A DNA stretch of 64,000 bases, from assembly GCA_963693315.1 (NCBI GenBank), contig OY856188.1, forward strand, positions 156,105,334 through 156,169,333, given 5' to 3'. The translations under genes were made by a program, and so were the position numbers. Shown here piece after piece: positions 32,276 through 44,441 of the stretch (position 1 is the first letter of the stretch; every line of letters starts with the position of its first letter). The notes under the pieces are model-generated. The model saw nothing but the letters and a program-made list of their open reading frames with translations. It had not been told where the DNA came from and did no database searches. The stretch comes from Diogma glabrata (taxonomy: Eukaryota > Arthropoda > Insecta > Diptera > Cylindrotomidae).

Positions 32276-35200
32276 TTTTTTTTTTTTATTAATTAGTTGG
32301 ACATGTTTAGCACACTAAATATGAAATATTCATTATTTAGACTCTTTGAATATCCGAAGATACCATGTCAACTATAAAGGAAGGAGATGAGGAAAATGGA
32401 AGGAATGGGGATATAGGGATAACTATACTAATTGTTTTAAATGATTATGGACATTTTCTTTAAATGCCTGAGGGGAAAATTCATCGGGAAATACAGAGGG
32501 AGGCATTGAGTTCCACAATTTGGCCACTCTGTTAAAATAGTCGTTCTGGAAGGACACAGTTCTACAACGAGGTATTTGTACAACAAATGGATGAGATAAC
32601 TCGGCAGCTCTTGTTTGTCGATTATACTGCGCACACGATGGAAGGATATTTTGAATTTCCTTAGAGGAGAATTCGCTAAAGTTATATTTATAGTAGATTG
32701 ATAATTCAGCCACATTTCTGCTGTGCTGGAGTGAATCAATCTGGTCCGTTAGCTCGGTATTACCAATCAACCGTATTGCTTTTCTCTGTACAGAGTCTAG
32801 ACATTTTATTGTTGACTGACAAGCACCTCCTCACACATGACAGCAGTACTCCATACATGGACGAATAAAGGACTTGAAGATTAGCAAAATTTGCTCGGGA
32901 TTGAGATACTTTTTACATCGACTCAAAAATCCTAATTTTTGCATTGCTGATTTAGCGAGGTTGAACACATGTTTATTCCATTTCAGGTTATTTTGAATAT
33001 CCACTCCAAGAAGTCTAACTGATTCCACCTCACGCAATTCCTCGTGGTCTATTTTAATAGGGAAGTTTTTATATCGCTCTATTCGTGAAAGACGGCAAAG
33101 TTTGGCTTTGGTTGGATTAAATGAAACAAGATTACGATCTCCCCATTCCATTATACGCTCCAGATCTTTGTTGATAGAATCAATTAGCAGCTCTCTATCA
33201 GTGGTAACTGCAGTATGAGATCGAAATTTAGGAGATGCATGTTATGCATGCAATGTGCTGTCATCAGCAAAACTGTGGATTGGGTGCACTATGGAAATAA
33301 GTAAGTCATTAATGTATAGAAGAAACAAGGTTGGTGGGAGTGCAGAACCTTGGGGAACCCCAGCATTGGTTGTGAAAATATTGGATGTGAAACCATATAA
33401 ATTAACATGAAATTGGCGACCTGTAAGAAAACTATGAATCCATGAGACAGTAAGATGGTCTATGCCATAAGATTTTAATTTGGCAATGAGATTTTTATGC
33501 CACACTTTATCAAATGCTTTAGAAATGTCAAGTGAAATACTGAATGTTTCACCATAGTTTTCCAGCGATTTGTTCCAGAGATGGGATACGTAGGCTAACA
33601 GATCACCTGTTGCATGACTTCTACGAAAACCATACTGTGTATCATCAATAATTTGCGACACTTCCAAATAATCTATTAAATTGTAGTTTACATATTTTTC
33701 AAATATTTTAGCTAAAACTGACAGAATTGCAATTGGTCTATAATTGTTAGGATCTGTCTTACTGCCTTTCTTTGGTATGAATTGAACGCTGGCCAGCTTC
33801 CAAGAATCGGGAAATATTCCGGTTTTATAAGATAAATAGAAAATGTTTGTTAAAATTGGAGCTAGTTGCCTAGCAAAATTTCAAGAATGAGGGGTGGAAT
33901 ACCGTCGGGGCCAGCAGATTTGTTGGTATTGATAGAAAGAAGCATTTTCCGTACAATATTGCAACGAAAAATAATTGGTTTCATTTTCGTTACAACTGGG
34001 GGAATGAGTGTGGGAGAATGGGGAGGTTCCACTATGTTTGAGTTTTCTGCGAATATACGACCCAAAAGATCCGCCTTCTCTTTCGAGTCGCTCACGGGAA
34101 TGTCATTCAGAACTAAGGTTGGAATAGGGGATCGATTAAAATTGCTCTGGACTGATTTAACTGCCTGAAAGAAACTACGTGAGCCAGATGGGTGCTCGGT
34201 GAATTTCTTTGCTTTCTTCTGGATAAACGCGTCTTTGTCCAAATCTATTTTGTATTTACTAATATTTCTGGCTTTCTTATAGGCGCTATGGGTTTCAGGT
34301 GTTTTATTAGCGTTATATGTCTTAAATGCGTTGCGTTTATTCCTCACTGCCTCCTCAACATCCCGCGTGAACCAAGGCTTAGTTTTGTGAGTGATTAATC
34401 GATTTGGAATCAACCACCGCATTCCCTTTTATGATTTCGGACATTCTTATTGCCGATGTGCTAGGATCTTGATCAACACAACAAATAGTTTTCCAAGGTG
34501 TTTGATCATAAAAGTTTCTCAGTCCCTCCCTGTTGGCGCGTTTATAGTTCCAAACGCGACGAGAATTTGCTTTAATTTGTGTCGGTGATGTAAATTGCAC
34601 TATTGCTGATATTAGTAAATGGTCCGATGTTCCTAGGGGTTGTTCAACTTTTGTCTTCGTAGTATCTGGTTCGTTTGTCAAAAACCGATCCAGCAAATTA
34701 TTGTTATGAAGTGAATTATCTGCGATTCTAGTGGGGCACTCTATCATTTGCGTCAAACCGTAATAATCTGCGAGTATCAGTTCAGCTTGTCTTCCTACGT
34801 CGTCATGCTTTATTATGAATATTAAAGTCTCCAAGAATGGCCAGTCTTGCTTTGGGGTAGTCCGTGGTAATCTTGTCTAGATTGGCCGATATTTGATCGA
34901 AAAAGGGACATCCTGGGGGAGAATTTGGGAATCTATATAATCCTATTATAAACATAGTTTCATCAACACCTGAGATCTTCAGTGCTATAGAATTATGGTG
35001 CTTAGAGTTCAACTCGTAAGTCTTAATTCTCATACATGAAAGTGAATCTGGAACAAATACACAGACACCATGCTTGTTATAAAAGGAATGTTCCAATTCG
35101 TAGCTAGGTATCCGGTATTTATCGGGATCCAACTTCGATGCTTTGCCACTAACAATTGTTTCGGTAAGAAACAGTATGCCAGGTTTATTTTTTTCGATGT

Positions 35201-36080
35201 AGTGATGAACCTTGTTTAGATTCGAATTGAGACCTCTTATCTTGGTGTAATCAATGCTAAGCTGTTGGTTCACTCTGCGGCCATTTTGTTGAGACAAAGA
35301 CTTACCCTTTGACATTGCAAGCAAAGCTACTGAAATTCGGCCAGGCCTAAATTTCAACACTAAACAGTACAAAAAAACTGGGTATCTCTGTCACCAGAAC
35401 GCGATAGCAGATTTCATGCAACAGTAGCACGATAAAAGAAAAGCAAAAAAATGGGGACACAAAAGACACTAACAAAATTGAAGAGTAAAAATAAAGGGTT
35501 AAATTCTAAGTTCCTAACTTTTGTCAAAAGAAAAACATTTCATATTCAACTAACTGATATTTTCCAACTCTTAAGATAAGTCCGAGGTGGGAGGAGCTAG
35601 ATCATTTCAAAAAACTTCACAAAAAAAAAATCTCAACCAATCCAAAAAAAAATAACAACTAAAACGAAATTTTTTATTTTCTGTTGCCAAGACAAATTTA
35701 GGCTTTACAATAATAAATAAATTTATTACATCAAAGCAATAAAAGGTAAAATTTTACCTGCCTAACCCTTGGCAACAGTAAACACAAAATACCAAATAAT
35801 TTTTTAATATAAAACAATCTCACCAATTATATAATTGTACGCGTCCGTTCTTCAATACTTTTATTTTTATAAACACTAACACAAACACTATAACACTTAT
35901 AAGCTACTTATTAGCACTTATCAACACTTATAATACTTATTTTTCTATTTTCGATTATTTTTGTTTTTTTTTTTTGGTCTTTTTCCTTTATAATTAAGGA
36001 GACCGCCTTCTTCGTCTGACTCCGAAATAAGAATGTGACGTATTTGTAATATAGACCATTCCCTCGCTCTACTCTAACTT
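32276..36080 (-). mobile_element. LINE A copy 2, nearly full length, decayed
   Basis: Minus-strand copy of the LINE at 1-3095. An A-tail (poly-T at 32276-32287 as written) marks its 3' end; coding runs 35372 to 32423; 35373 to about 36080 is probably the 5' UTR, since it has no coding frame and ends where repeat X begins. The 5' boundary is inferred only. It keeps segments missing from copy 1. Confidence 0.8.
32423..35372 (-). pseudogene. LINE A copy 2 endonuclease-reverse transcriptase
   Basis: Order on the minus strand: endonuclease (35372-34803) with LFLTETIVSG and ILGDFNIHNK; its end with GTSDHLLISAIV (34834-34379); RT fingers with NKSAGPDGIPPLIL (about 33900); NYRPIAILSVLAKIFEKYVN (about 33750-33690); then QYGFRRSHATGDLLAYVSHL, ISLDISKAFDKVWHKNL, NAGVPQGSALPPTLFLLYIN and SFADDSTLHA (33667-33242), with the catalytic Ala-Asp-Asp intact; thumb (33151-32831); C-terminal tail with IPRCRTVSFQNDYFNRVAKL (32770-32423). 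At least five frame changes separate these pieces. No ORF1/gag is visible upstream. Confidence 0.85.
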
Positions 36081-36109
36081 TTGAGTTGTTATATGAAGAA
36101 AACCTTTTA

Positions 36110-37720
36110 ATTTTGTAAATCTTTGACTTATAATCAAATTTTTTGACTTATAATCAAATCGGCTGTAAAGTAACGCCATTTTTACGGCGGCAGTAAAGTT
36201 GCAATTGTTATTATGTTATTTTTCCAATTTGTTTGATAACTATGACAACAAAAAATAAATAATCTGATTGAGTTATGAAACTTTGAACTATTGTATGTAA
36301 CTATGACATTAAAACATAACAAATAATCTGATTGGATTATACATTTTGAATTTTTGTATAACTATGATAACAAAATATAGCAAATAGTTTGATTTATGGC
36401 TTAGAGAAATGGAATTAAATGAAATTTTAAATCAGAGCTTGCTTTGATAAAAAACTTTATTTATACAAATTTAAATGTTTTTACTTTTCGGACGTAATTA
36501 TGACGGTAATAAATCATATTTATAAAAATTTTGATGCTTTAATTTCATATTTATAAAATGTTTAAACGTTTGCCAAAAAAATAGTGTATTTTATTCTAAA
36601 GCAACTTTTTGTGTCGTCTATAATTGTCGGTCAAACTATAGACCCCACACAAAAAGTAGCACTTTAGCTCCTTATTAAATAATATACTATTTTCGGCCCA
36701 CGGCTGTAAAATTGAACTTTATTGCCTCTAGGGAGAAGGATAGTCTTACTTTTTTGACGTTTAACGCCATTTTTTTACGGCGGCAGAAAAAGAAGCTCAT
36801 ATTTTTTCAGCGGCAGAAAAAGTGTCGCCATTTTGTCCCATAATTTTACGGGGGCAGCAATATTTGTTATTTTTTCAAAGAAATTGTATAACTATGACAA
36901 CAAAAAAATATTTTTATTGGATTATGAAATATTGAATTATTGTATAACTATGACAACATAAAATAACAAATATTTTTTTGATTGGATTATGAAATTTTGA
37001 ATTGATTACTTTAATAAAAAATTTTATTTGCACAATTTTAAATATTTTTCTCTTTTTTCTAAGTAACTATGACGATAATAAATGATATTTATAAAAATGT
37101 TGATGCATTAATTTTATGTTTATAAAAAATTAAGCGTTTGCAATAAAATAGTGTATTTAATTTGGAGCTTAAGTGTCTTTGTGTTTCGTCTATACACCTA
37201 TAGACTCAACACAAAAAGTAGCACTTAAGCTCCTAATTAAATAATATGCTATTTTATTCGCATACACATATTTAAGTGTTACTTTATTACTGCTATTGGC
37301 GGTCGTAAAGTGTCACTCTTTAACTCAATATTTTGTTGTCATAACTACGTCCAAAAAACATTTACATTTGTATAAATTAGACAAAAAATAAAAAATTTTA
37401 TCATAGCAACATTGCAATTCAAATTTCATTTACCAATCAAAATATTTGTTGTTTTTTTTGTCATAGTTGTACAACTTATTGATCAAAGGCTGTACAACGT
37501 ATTTTTATTTCAAAATTTATGCAAATTTTTAGTTTTGATTTACCTATATTGAACAATTTTTTTTAAATAATTTGCTTGCGGTGAATAAAAAATAATACAT
37601 TACGCACACACGTAAGCTATTTTGGATTTAATGTGGGTGCAAATCGCGGCTGGCCCATCGATTTACAAACTCCATATACGACCTAAAACCTAAGCATTAC
37701 GTTAATGCTTTATAATCTAC
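36110..37720 (+). repeat. Repeat X, copy 1, with internal subrepeats and hairpins
   Basis: Contains repeated modules: aactatgacaacaaaa-like words (36237, 36892, 36947), gccatttttacggcggcag variants (36175, 36768), and two long hairpins that pair tttttgtgt..gtctata with tatagac..acacaaaaagta (about 36607-36660 and 37165-37225). Its right third (37262-37720) matches 59890-60405 in the opposite orientation. No protein recognised; probably a non-autonomous mobile repeat. Confidence 0.65.
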
Positions 37721-40234
37721 TATTTATCCCAAGTTGATTAGATATGTATTAAAACGAGACTTTTTGATATTTCTTTAATGATTTTCACTCTCTACAATAC
37801 ATATTTATAAAGCTAAAACAAAAATCCAAAAGATACTTAAGCCATAAATTTCAATATATGCATAAACACAAACATAAACTTATATATATATATTCTAGCA
37901 AGATCTTATACTTCATTAAACAGATATAATTAGCATTGAGTCTTAGCAAATAAAAACATGACATTTAATTAACATTTATTATTTGAAGAGATAAATTAAT
38001 CAATTAAAACACAGTTCGAAAAGCCACAAAGAAAGGTTAATGAATATGTTACTAGTATATGTACATACTGACATAATAACACTTTGTCATTGCACAGATA
38101 TCTGTACAAAAACCAAATTTAAATTCAAATTATTAGCATTAATATGTTCTGTTGAAAGTAAATAAGATATAAATAAAACTCTAACAGCAAAACAGAAGGC
38201 AATTGTGCGACACCCCAAATGCAATTTTAACAAATTAATATGGTTTTTTGTCCGACATAAATTTTATTTCAAAATAAAATTATTTCCTCAGTGTAGATGT
38301 TGCCATTTATAGTATGTCGTATATTATAATAATATTTTCAAAGGTACCTAAAAATATATATGCCCATCTGTTTTGTACTAATATTTTATGGAAACGTGAC
38401 ACATAGTGTACATACAAACGGCCTATTACAGTAAAATTTAAATAGAAAATAGCAAAACATTTTAAATTTCCAAATATTGGGCAGATTTGTTGTCGTTACG
38501 TTGTCTTGTTCATTTTATCCAACCTGGATAATTTGATTTATTTAAACTTAAAAGTGTTATTACTTAATCTTGCAGCAGGATTAACTATATAATTTAATTA
38601 TTATTAAACTTTATAGATCATATACAAATATATTCTCTAATAAAACAGATTTAAGGTTAAATGTTTTAACTTCAGATTCATATTCCGTTTTGGCGTCCCT
38701 TAAAAAAATTGTGTATGCTGTATGTTATTACACTTTTACACTATTATAAATTAAGATTGCATAAATATTTAAAAATATATTTACTATTAGAAAACAAAGG
38801 ACGCTGATGATGATTATTCACCTAACAAAATCAAATTTAAAAATAATATGAAATAATATATAAATATTTGTGTTTTACCTGAGTCGAACTTTAAGTACGA
38901 TTTAAGTAGTAGACATTCTCAAATGAACCTATTTTAGTTTTTTTCACTAAAATTAATTATTGGAAGGTGCTGTTTGTTTAACGAGTTTGTTTTTATTACA
39001 TTCACAAAAAAATTTTTACGCACATAATTTTATATTCAAATAATAAATTAAAATTATTCAATTCAATTCAATTAAACGCATGGAAATTATTTCCTAAAAT
39101 GTTTAATAAAACCAGCCATGATGTTAGAATATATCAAAATACTTTTTATTTTTCTATTCTTATTTCTTGCTCTTTCTTTTCTTTTGTTTAATTATTATCA
39201 ATAAACAAATTTCGTTTCTATTCGTTTTTTATTATTACAGAAAAGACCAAAAGAAAATTTATTTTTAACGCCTAATAAACAACTTACATAAATGGGATTT
39301 TTTCCAGTAAGTCGCTTTTGCAGGAGCTATGTAGATGTTATTTTTGTATTGAAAATAAGTGAGACCTAAATTCTAAAAAGTAGAATCTAGATTTTAAGGA
39401 GCAGTTGAGTTTCGACTCGGGTTCTCATCGTACGGACTAATTAACAATACAAATTCGCTATAAAGCAGGTTTTACTGATAAAGAACATCATATTTTTTTG
39501 GTAGCTTTGCCAACTGGATAGATGCAACTTAATCGTGTGTGAATCGAAAAAAGGAATATTCAAACATATTTTAAAACAAATTAAAGAAGTATTTAACAAA
39601 ACATGCGTTCATTTGGAACAAATTAACTGCTCAACTTTTACGTAGATCAACAGCTTTTGAGTATGTCAAAAATGGAACCCAAAAACCTTGAAAATAAGTT
39701 AAATTTAAACACAATTTGTTCCATTGTAGACTGTATTGTAGACTGTAGATAATAGGGATTCGTTTCAGATAGGGATGCCTTTTCGAAGCAATGGTAATTT
39801 CTTCATAAATAAATATGTAGTTTTTATTTGTATACATTAATAGTATATCTATATACCAAGCTATAAAAAAAGAGATATTTCATTCCATCTTTGTGAGCTG
39901 TAATACATAATTGAAAAAAAAAGTTGAATCAGTGCATTTAGTTTTGTTGTATCTTTTTACTCATTGATCTCAGTCACTGAACTTACATCCTTTGTTTGAT
40001 TACTTTTAAAAAGAAATTGTTAAACAGGTCAAGCATTTTAGTGATGTTCTTAAAGGGAAAATGCACTTAAAGCTTGCTTTTTATTAACAGATTTTTTATA
40101 ACTTTAAAAGCATATTTATTATTACAAAATGTTTTTATGCTTTTATTAATGCATATTTCTTTTTATGATAACCGCTTGCTTTATAAATATTTAGAGATGG
40201 ATATCACACTCTACTAAAATGTAATTCATAATGT
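37721..40234. other. AT-rich spacer
   Basis: No gene or repeat family supported. A 68-codon minus-strand frame at 39631-39837 shows nothing recognisable. Confidence 0.5.
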
Positions 40235-40830
40235 TGGTTTTTTATCATTTTTTCAAAATGAAAACCTCAGCGCAAAAGGTTCCTGAAAAATCAGCTGTTT
40301 TAAAAATGTATTGAACTTTGTTGTCCTCGATGTAGATGAAAATGACCATTCTCACAAATAGTGTTTCTTCTCGAGAAATATTTCTCGAGAATTCTCGAGA
40401 AATTTAACAAAAGTCTGAAATATTTCTCGAGAATATAGGTAGATAAAGTTAAAACTAAACATAAGACTAATTTAAAATGAAAATTACCGTAATCAATTCA
40501 ACTTCCGTTAATATTTTGTTAAATTTTGTTAAATTTCTCGAGAAAAAGAAACACTACTCACAAATGAAAAGTTTTACGCACGTAGATATAACATAAATAT
40601 TTTTAAAATTAAAAAAAAATAATTCAAATTCAGAGGTTGAGACCCTGGGGCTGTTAAAACGAAAACAAACGCATACGGCCATGTTTTCATCATTTATGGC
40701 TTGTGTTGTTTAAACCTATACTAGATAAACTTTTTAAATATAACCTCAGAGATTTTCAGGTTTCTAACCCAAGAGGTTTCAATGAAATTAGCATTATGTC
40801 TAATGCATGCCATTAAATTACAACAACAAA
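40235..40830 (-). repeat. Dispersed repeat Y, copy 3 (interrupted)
   Basis: Reverse-strand match to 3485-3880: gaccctggggctgttaaaac (40642-40661), gaaaacaaacgcatacggcc, caaagttcaatacat and aaaatgaccattctcacaaa. Interrupted by the 198-bp MITE at 40359-40556. Confidence 0.75.
40359..40556. mobile_element. hAT-type MITE, 198 bp, with 8-bp target duplication
   Basis: Inverted ends TAGTGTTTCTT and AAGAAACACTA. Flanks are the identical 8-mer CTCACAAA (40351-40358 and 40557-40564), which fits the hAT preference nTnnnnAn. Removing the element and one 8-mer restores repeat Y as seen at 3735-3760. The interior has several TTTCTCGAGAA palindromes (40368, 40381, 40390, 40424, 40534). No ORF. Confidence 0.9.
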
Positions 40831-40870
40831 TGCCGTAAACATATAAAAATATCCCTTTTTTTAAAGGCGT

Positions 40871-42081
40871 TCATGCTCCATGTAAGAGTGTTGCCAGGCT
40901 AATCAGCTTTGAATATTCACCACGGTCATTCGCAACAGCGACATAATTACCATGGCAGCAGATTTTTTTAAGTTCGTTTATTACGTCAGTCTCCCATTGT
41001 GGTCTACCTCGCGGTCGCCCACTCCCTGGGGTACTAATGTACATTTTCTAATCATTTCAGACTGTGAATTGGCTCGTAGAACACGCCCGAACGGATACAA
41101 CCTATTATATCAGGACCCTCAAGAAGGTCTCTGATCTCAAAGTTAAACCGGGTTCTATACTCTCCATCGTCTGTCTTAAGTGGACCAAAAATGTAGCGTA
41201 GGATCTTACGGTCAAATACAGATAAATGCGATTCGTCATTTTTTGTAAGGGTCCACGTTTGTGACCCATACATCACAACCGGTCTAATCAATGTCTTGTA
41301 TAACTTGAGCTTTGTGTTAGTTGATACATACGGTGATCCAAGGAGAGGTTTAATTGAGTAGAAAGTTTGATTACCTGCAGCGATTCGAGCTTTTATATCT
41401 GTAAGTATGCTGTTGTTTGAGTCAAGCATTGATCCCAAATATTTAAAAGATTCAGCTCCCTCAATTCGTTCATCGCCGCACATCAAATCTTTCTTCTCAG
41501 CCTCTCTTGAAACATTCATCTGTTTGGTTTTATTGTAGTTAATTTGCAGACCAATTTTTCTAGCACCACTCTCAAGCAATTTGAAAGTCTTACTCATAAT
41601 AGCTTCACTTCGGCCGAGGATGACAACATCATCAGCGTATGCGATCATCTGTACTGAGTTCATTAACAAGATGTTGTTGTTAGTCGGTAATTTCTTTTGA
41701 CAGCATACATATTCCAAGGCCCCGTCGGAAGCCACACTGATATTCTTCAAACAGTTTTTAAGCAAAAGGATTGATTTTGGATAGCAAAATGTAAGAAAAG
41801 ATCGTATATACTGTGCAGAGTAGAGCGATTCCTCTGTAGTTTGCACATTGTAGGCGATCACTTTTTTTATGGATTGGCATCAGCATAGCTGTGTTCCAGT
41901 CCTGTGGCATGGTTTTAGTCCTCCAGATCATTTTAACAAGTTCAAACAATCTTAAGGGTTGAGTTTCACCACCATGTACAATTATTTCGGATGTTATATC
42001 GTCGATTCCAGGTGCTTTATTGCGTTTTAATTCTGACAGCGCCGCTTCAAATTCCTCTTTGGTTGGTTTGTTTACATGCAC
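40871..42081 (-). pseudogene. RTE-like reverse transcriptase remnant
   Basis: Reads KRNKAPGIDDITSEIIVHGG (about 42030-41970), MPIHKKSDRLQCANYRGIAL (about 41880-41830), a break near 41760, then IAYADDVVILG (41645-41613), the catalytic palm box with both Asp present, FKYLGSMLDSNNSILTDIKA, the LIRPVVMYGSQTW thumb segment, and after another frameshift the tail GSGRPRGRPQWETDVINELK and a stop at 40871. The segment between NYRGIAL and YADD is shortened, so the PQG block is missing: an internal deletion. Confidence 0.8.
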
Positions 42082-43390
42082 CTTTGACGCACGAATAAGC
42101 TTTGCTCGTCGTCAGACTTGTTGCTGGTCATTAAGTGGAGAAGATTTTCAAAATAAGCGGCCCAAGCATTTAAAATATTTTTAAGGTCTACTTGTAGCTC
42201 CCCATCTTCGTTTTGAATAGCAGTCGATCTAGTTTGAGGGCCTTTCTTTAAGGTTTTAACCTGTTGAAAGAAGTTACGCGATTGATGTTCCTTATTGAAG
42301 CTTTCAATCTCCTTACACTTTCTCTTCCACCATTCTCGCTTCATTCGTCTACATAGCTTTATAACGGCTTGTCTTTCCAGTTTATAGTTCTCCTTCCTGG
42401 GCCTGGTTTTGCGTCTTTGCAGACAGTTCAGATAGCAATCTCTTTTGTATTGAATAGCGTCAAGACATGCTTGATCCATCCATAGCTTCTGGGAGTGGTT
42501 CTGTGGTCGTCCAAGTATTCTCTTAGCAGTGCTTATAATAGCATCTTTGAGCAAATACCACGACTTATCGACGTCTCCATTAATGGTTTCTGATTTCTTC
42601 AATGTTTCGGCAATATAGTTTTGATATCTCTCTTCTGTTTCAGCATTCTTTAGTGATGAGATGTTAAAACGTTTCCGTTGATTGAATTTCAGAATGCTTG
42701 GGTTTGGGGAGTGGAACCTTGTTTTAGTACATACAGGAAAGTGGTCACTTCCCATGTTTGCACCACTAGAACGTGACCAATTTCATTTCGTTTTCCATTC
42801 GGTGAGACCCAAGTCTGCTTATGAATCGATCGGTGCGGAAAATTAAGGACTGGCAATTCTCAAATTATTTGATAATGCAAACTCAGTCATTCTCTCACCA
42901 TTATCATTCGAATTCAAATGCAAGCTGTTGGGACCCACCACATTTCCATAAGAGATATCTCTTCCAACCTGTCCATTAAAGTCACCAAGAACCATAATGA
43001 AGTCGCGTGTTGGTGTTTGTTTCATAGCCTCTTACAGTGCTATGTAGAAAGTATCCTTCTCATCGATGGTCTTAGCTTCAGTAGGTGCATGCACGGCAAT
43101 AAGAGAAATATTGTTATAAATACCACGTACACGTAGGTAGCAGATCCTCTCACTGACCGGAATGAATTTCATCACGGCTTCTTGTATGCGTGCACCAACA
43201 AGAAAGCCAGTTCCAAATTCTCTTCGAGAAGGATGACCACTACAGTATAGAGAGTGACTATCCAAATCTTGGTTTCCTATTATTGGATGTCTAATTTCTT
43301 TCAGAGCTGATATCCATACCTTTCAGCCTCTGTTTCTAGACTTATAAGAGCATCAGGAGTGCTCAGGCTGCGCACGTCAATTCGGTAGTC
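42072..43390 (-). pseudogene. RTE-like endonuclease and linker remnant
   Basis: Segments in order: DVRSLSTPDALISLETEAER (about 43390-43320), REFGTGFLVGARIQEAVMKF (43225-43160), VSERICYLRVRGIYNNISLI, AVHAPTEAKTIDEKDTFYIA, IMVLGDFNGQVGRDISYGNV with the catalytic Asp and Asn (about 43000-42945), NDNGERMTEFALSNNLRIAS, then QTWVSPNGKRNEI (about 42810-42780), where the usual Asp-His is changed to Gly-His, and MGSDHFPV (about 42755), the final catalytic Asp-His. The linker follows to 42072. Frame breaks at about 43030 and 42845. Confidence 0.8.
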
Positions 43391-43907
43391 TGGTCCTTTT
43401 TCACCTCAAGGTAAAATTCTATTTTGAAGTCCGGGTATGTTATTCTTTCTCTGATTTTCAAATTTAACAAATAATTTTTTTCTGGGGTAAGGGTTAACAC
43501 CCTTACCTTAGGCCCAACCCTAATTGTCGTGAATGGGCCCGTTCTGCATCTTAAGGTTACCAGAAACAACCTTTTTGCACGTTTATATAGCAAACCGCTT
43601 GATCCAAGACAGACGCCCGCTTCAAGCCGCCCCTAACATGGAGAACAGACGTTTGAGTTGCATTTTTTTAAGGCGCTAATTCGCCGTGATGTACCATGAT
43701 TGGCAAAGCAGTTTTTACTCTGCTTGTCTCCGGTACACCAGCCTAATTCTGTCAGCATTAACCAGGCAGCATGGCGTGGACGTCGAATTTCGCTACCCCT
43801 CCCGCTAAAAATATCCCATAGAAATATTAAATAAATTTTGCTTCTTTTTTTGGGTTTTTATTTTTTATTTCAGACTGATATATAAAACGACATTTTTCGG
43901 ATTATTT

Positions 43908-44070
43908 ATGGTACAAAAAGTTGAATTTTAATGTCCTAGGACTTAAAAAATTTTATAAAGTCCTAGGACGTTAAAGTTCAACTTTTTGTACCATAAACGT
44001 TGAACTTTAACGTCCTAGGACTTTAGAAAATTTTATAAAGTCCTAGGACGTTAAAGTTCAACTTTTTGAG
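43908..44070. repeat. Two adjacent hairpins sharing the palindrome GTCCTAGGAC
   Basis: Hairpin 1 (43908-43993) pairs atggtacaaaaagttgaatt with its mirror ending tttttgtaccat. Hairpin 2 (about 43997-44066) pairs gttgaactttaacgtcctag with its mirror. GTCCTAGGAC therefore occurs four times in alternating orientation. It looks like a small foldback unit duplicated head to tail. Confidence 0.85.
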
Positions 44071-44309
44071 CAAAATTTAAGACCCATTTCTTTTTATTTT
44101 AATAAATTTCTAGTATGAAATAAAATTTGATATACCATCGAGATCAAAACTTCAATCAACATTAATTTAAGGTACTCTATATTAATCTATAATTTATAAT
44201 ATATATTAAAATTAGTTTCAACATACTAACTTGATCTTTGATCTTTTTTATAAACGATATCTGCTCGTTATTGAATCTGACAGATGAGTGAATTTACTGG
44301 TACGTTAAA

Positions 44310-44441
44310 ATTTGATTTTCTTGTATGTGTTATTATGGTTTTCCATATTATTCACTGTTTGTCTGCTTTTATCACATTTGCATTAAAATGCAATATTTAA
44401 AAATATAATTTTTAATATGTTTATTTTTAATTTTATTAATA
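44310..44441 (-). mobile_element. Penelope-associated flank block
   Basis: tgtgttattatggttttcca and following attaaaatgcaatatttaaa repeat the block at 8566-8650 that leads into a Penelope 3' end. Here it is cut off at 44441 and continues at 45686. Confidence 0.65.

Larger units (their letters stand above)
40857..43830 (-). mobile_element. RTE-like LINE, decayed
   Basis: Minus-strand element with an APE endonuclease and RT of the type often annotated as craniofacial development protein 2-like/RTE in insects; the clade is inferred from motif style. The 3' end is a short A-run (about 40857); the 5' part (about 43500-43830) is unusually GC-rich and noncoding or badly broken. Confidence 0.75.

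Noticed and set aside
33866..34588. Forward-strand frames across LINE A copy 2
   Set aside because: Shadows of the minus-strand endonuclease and RT coding sequence.
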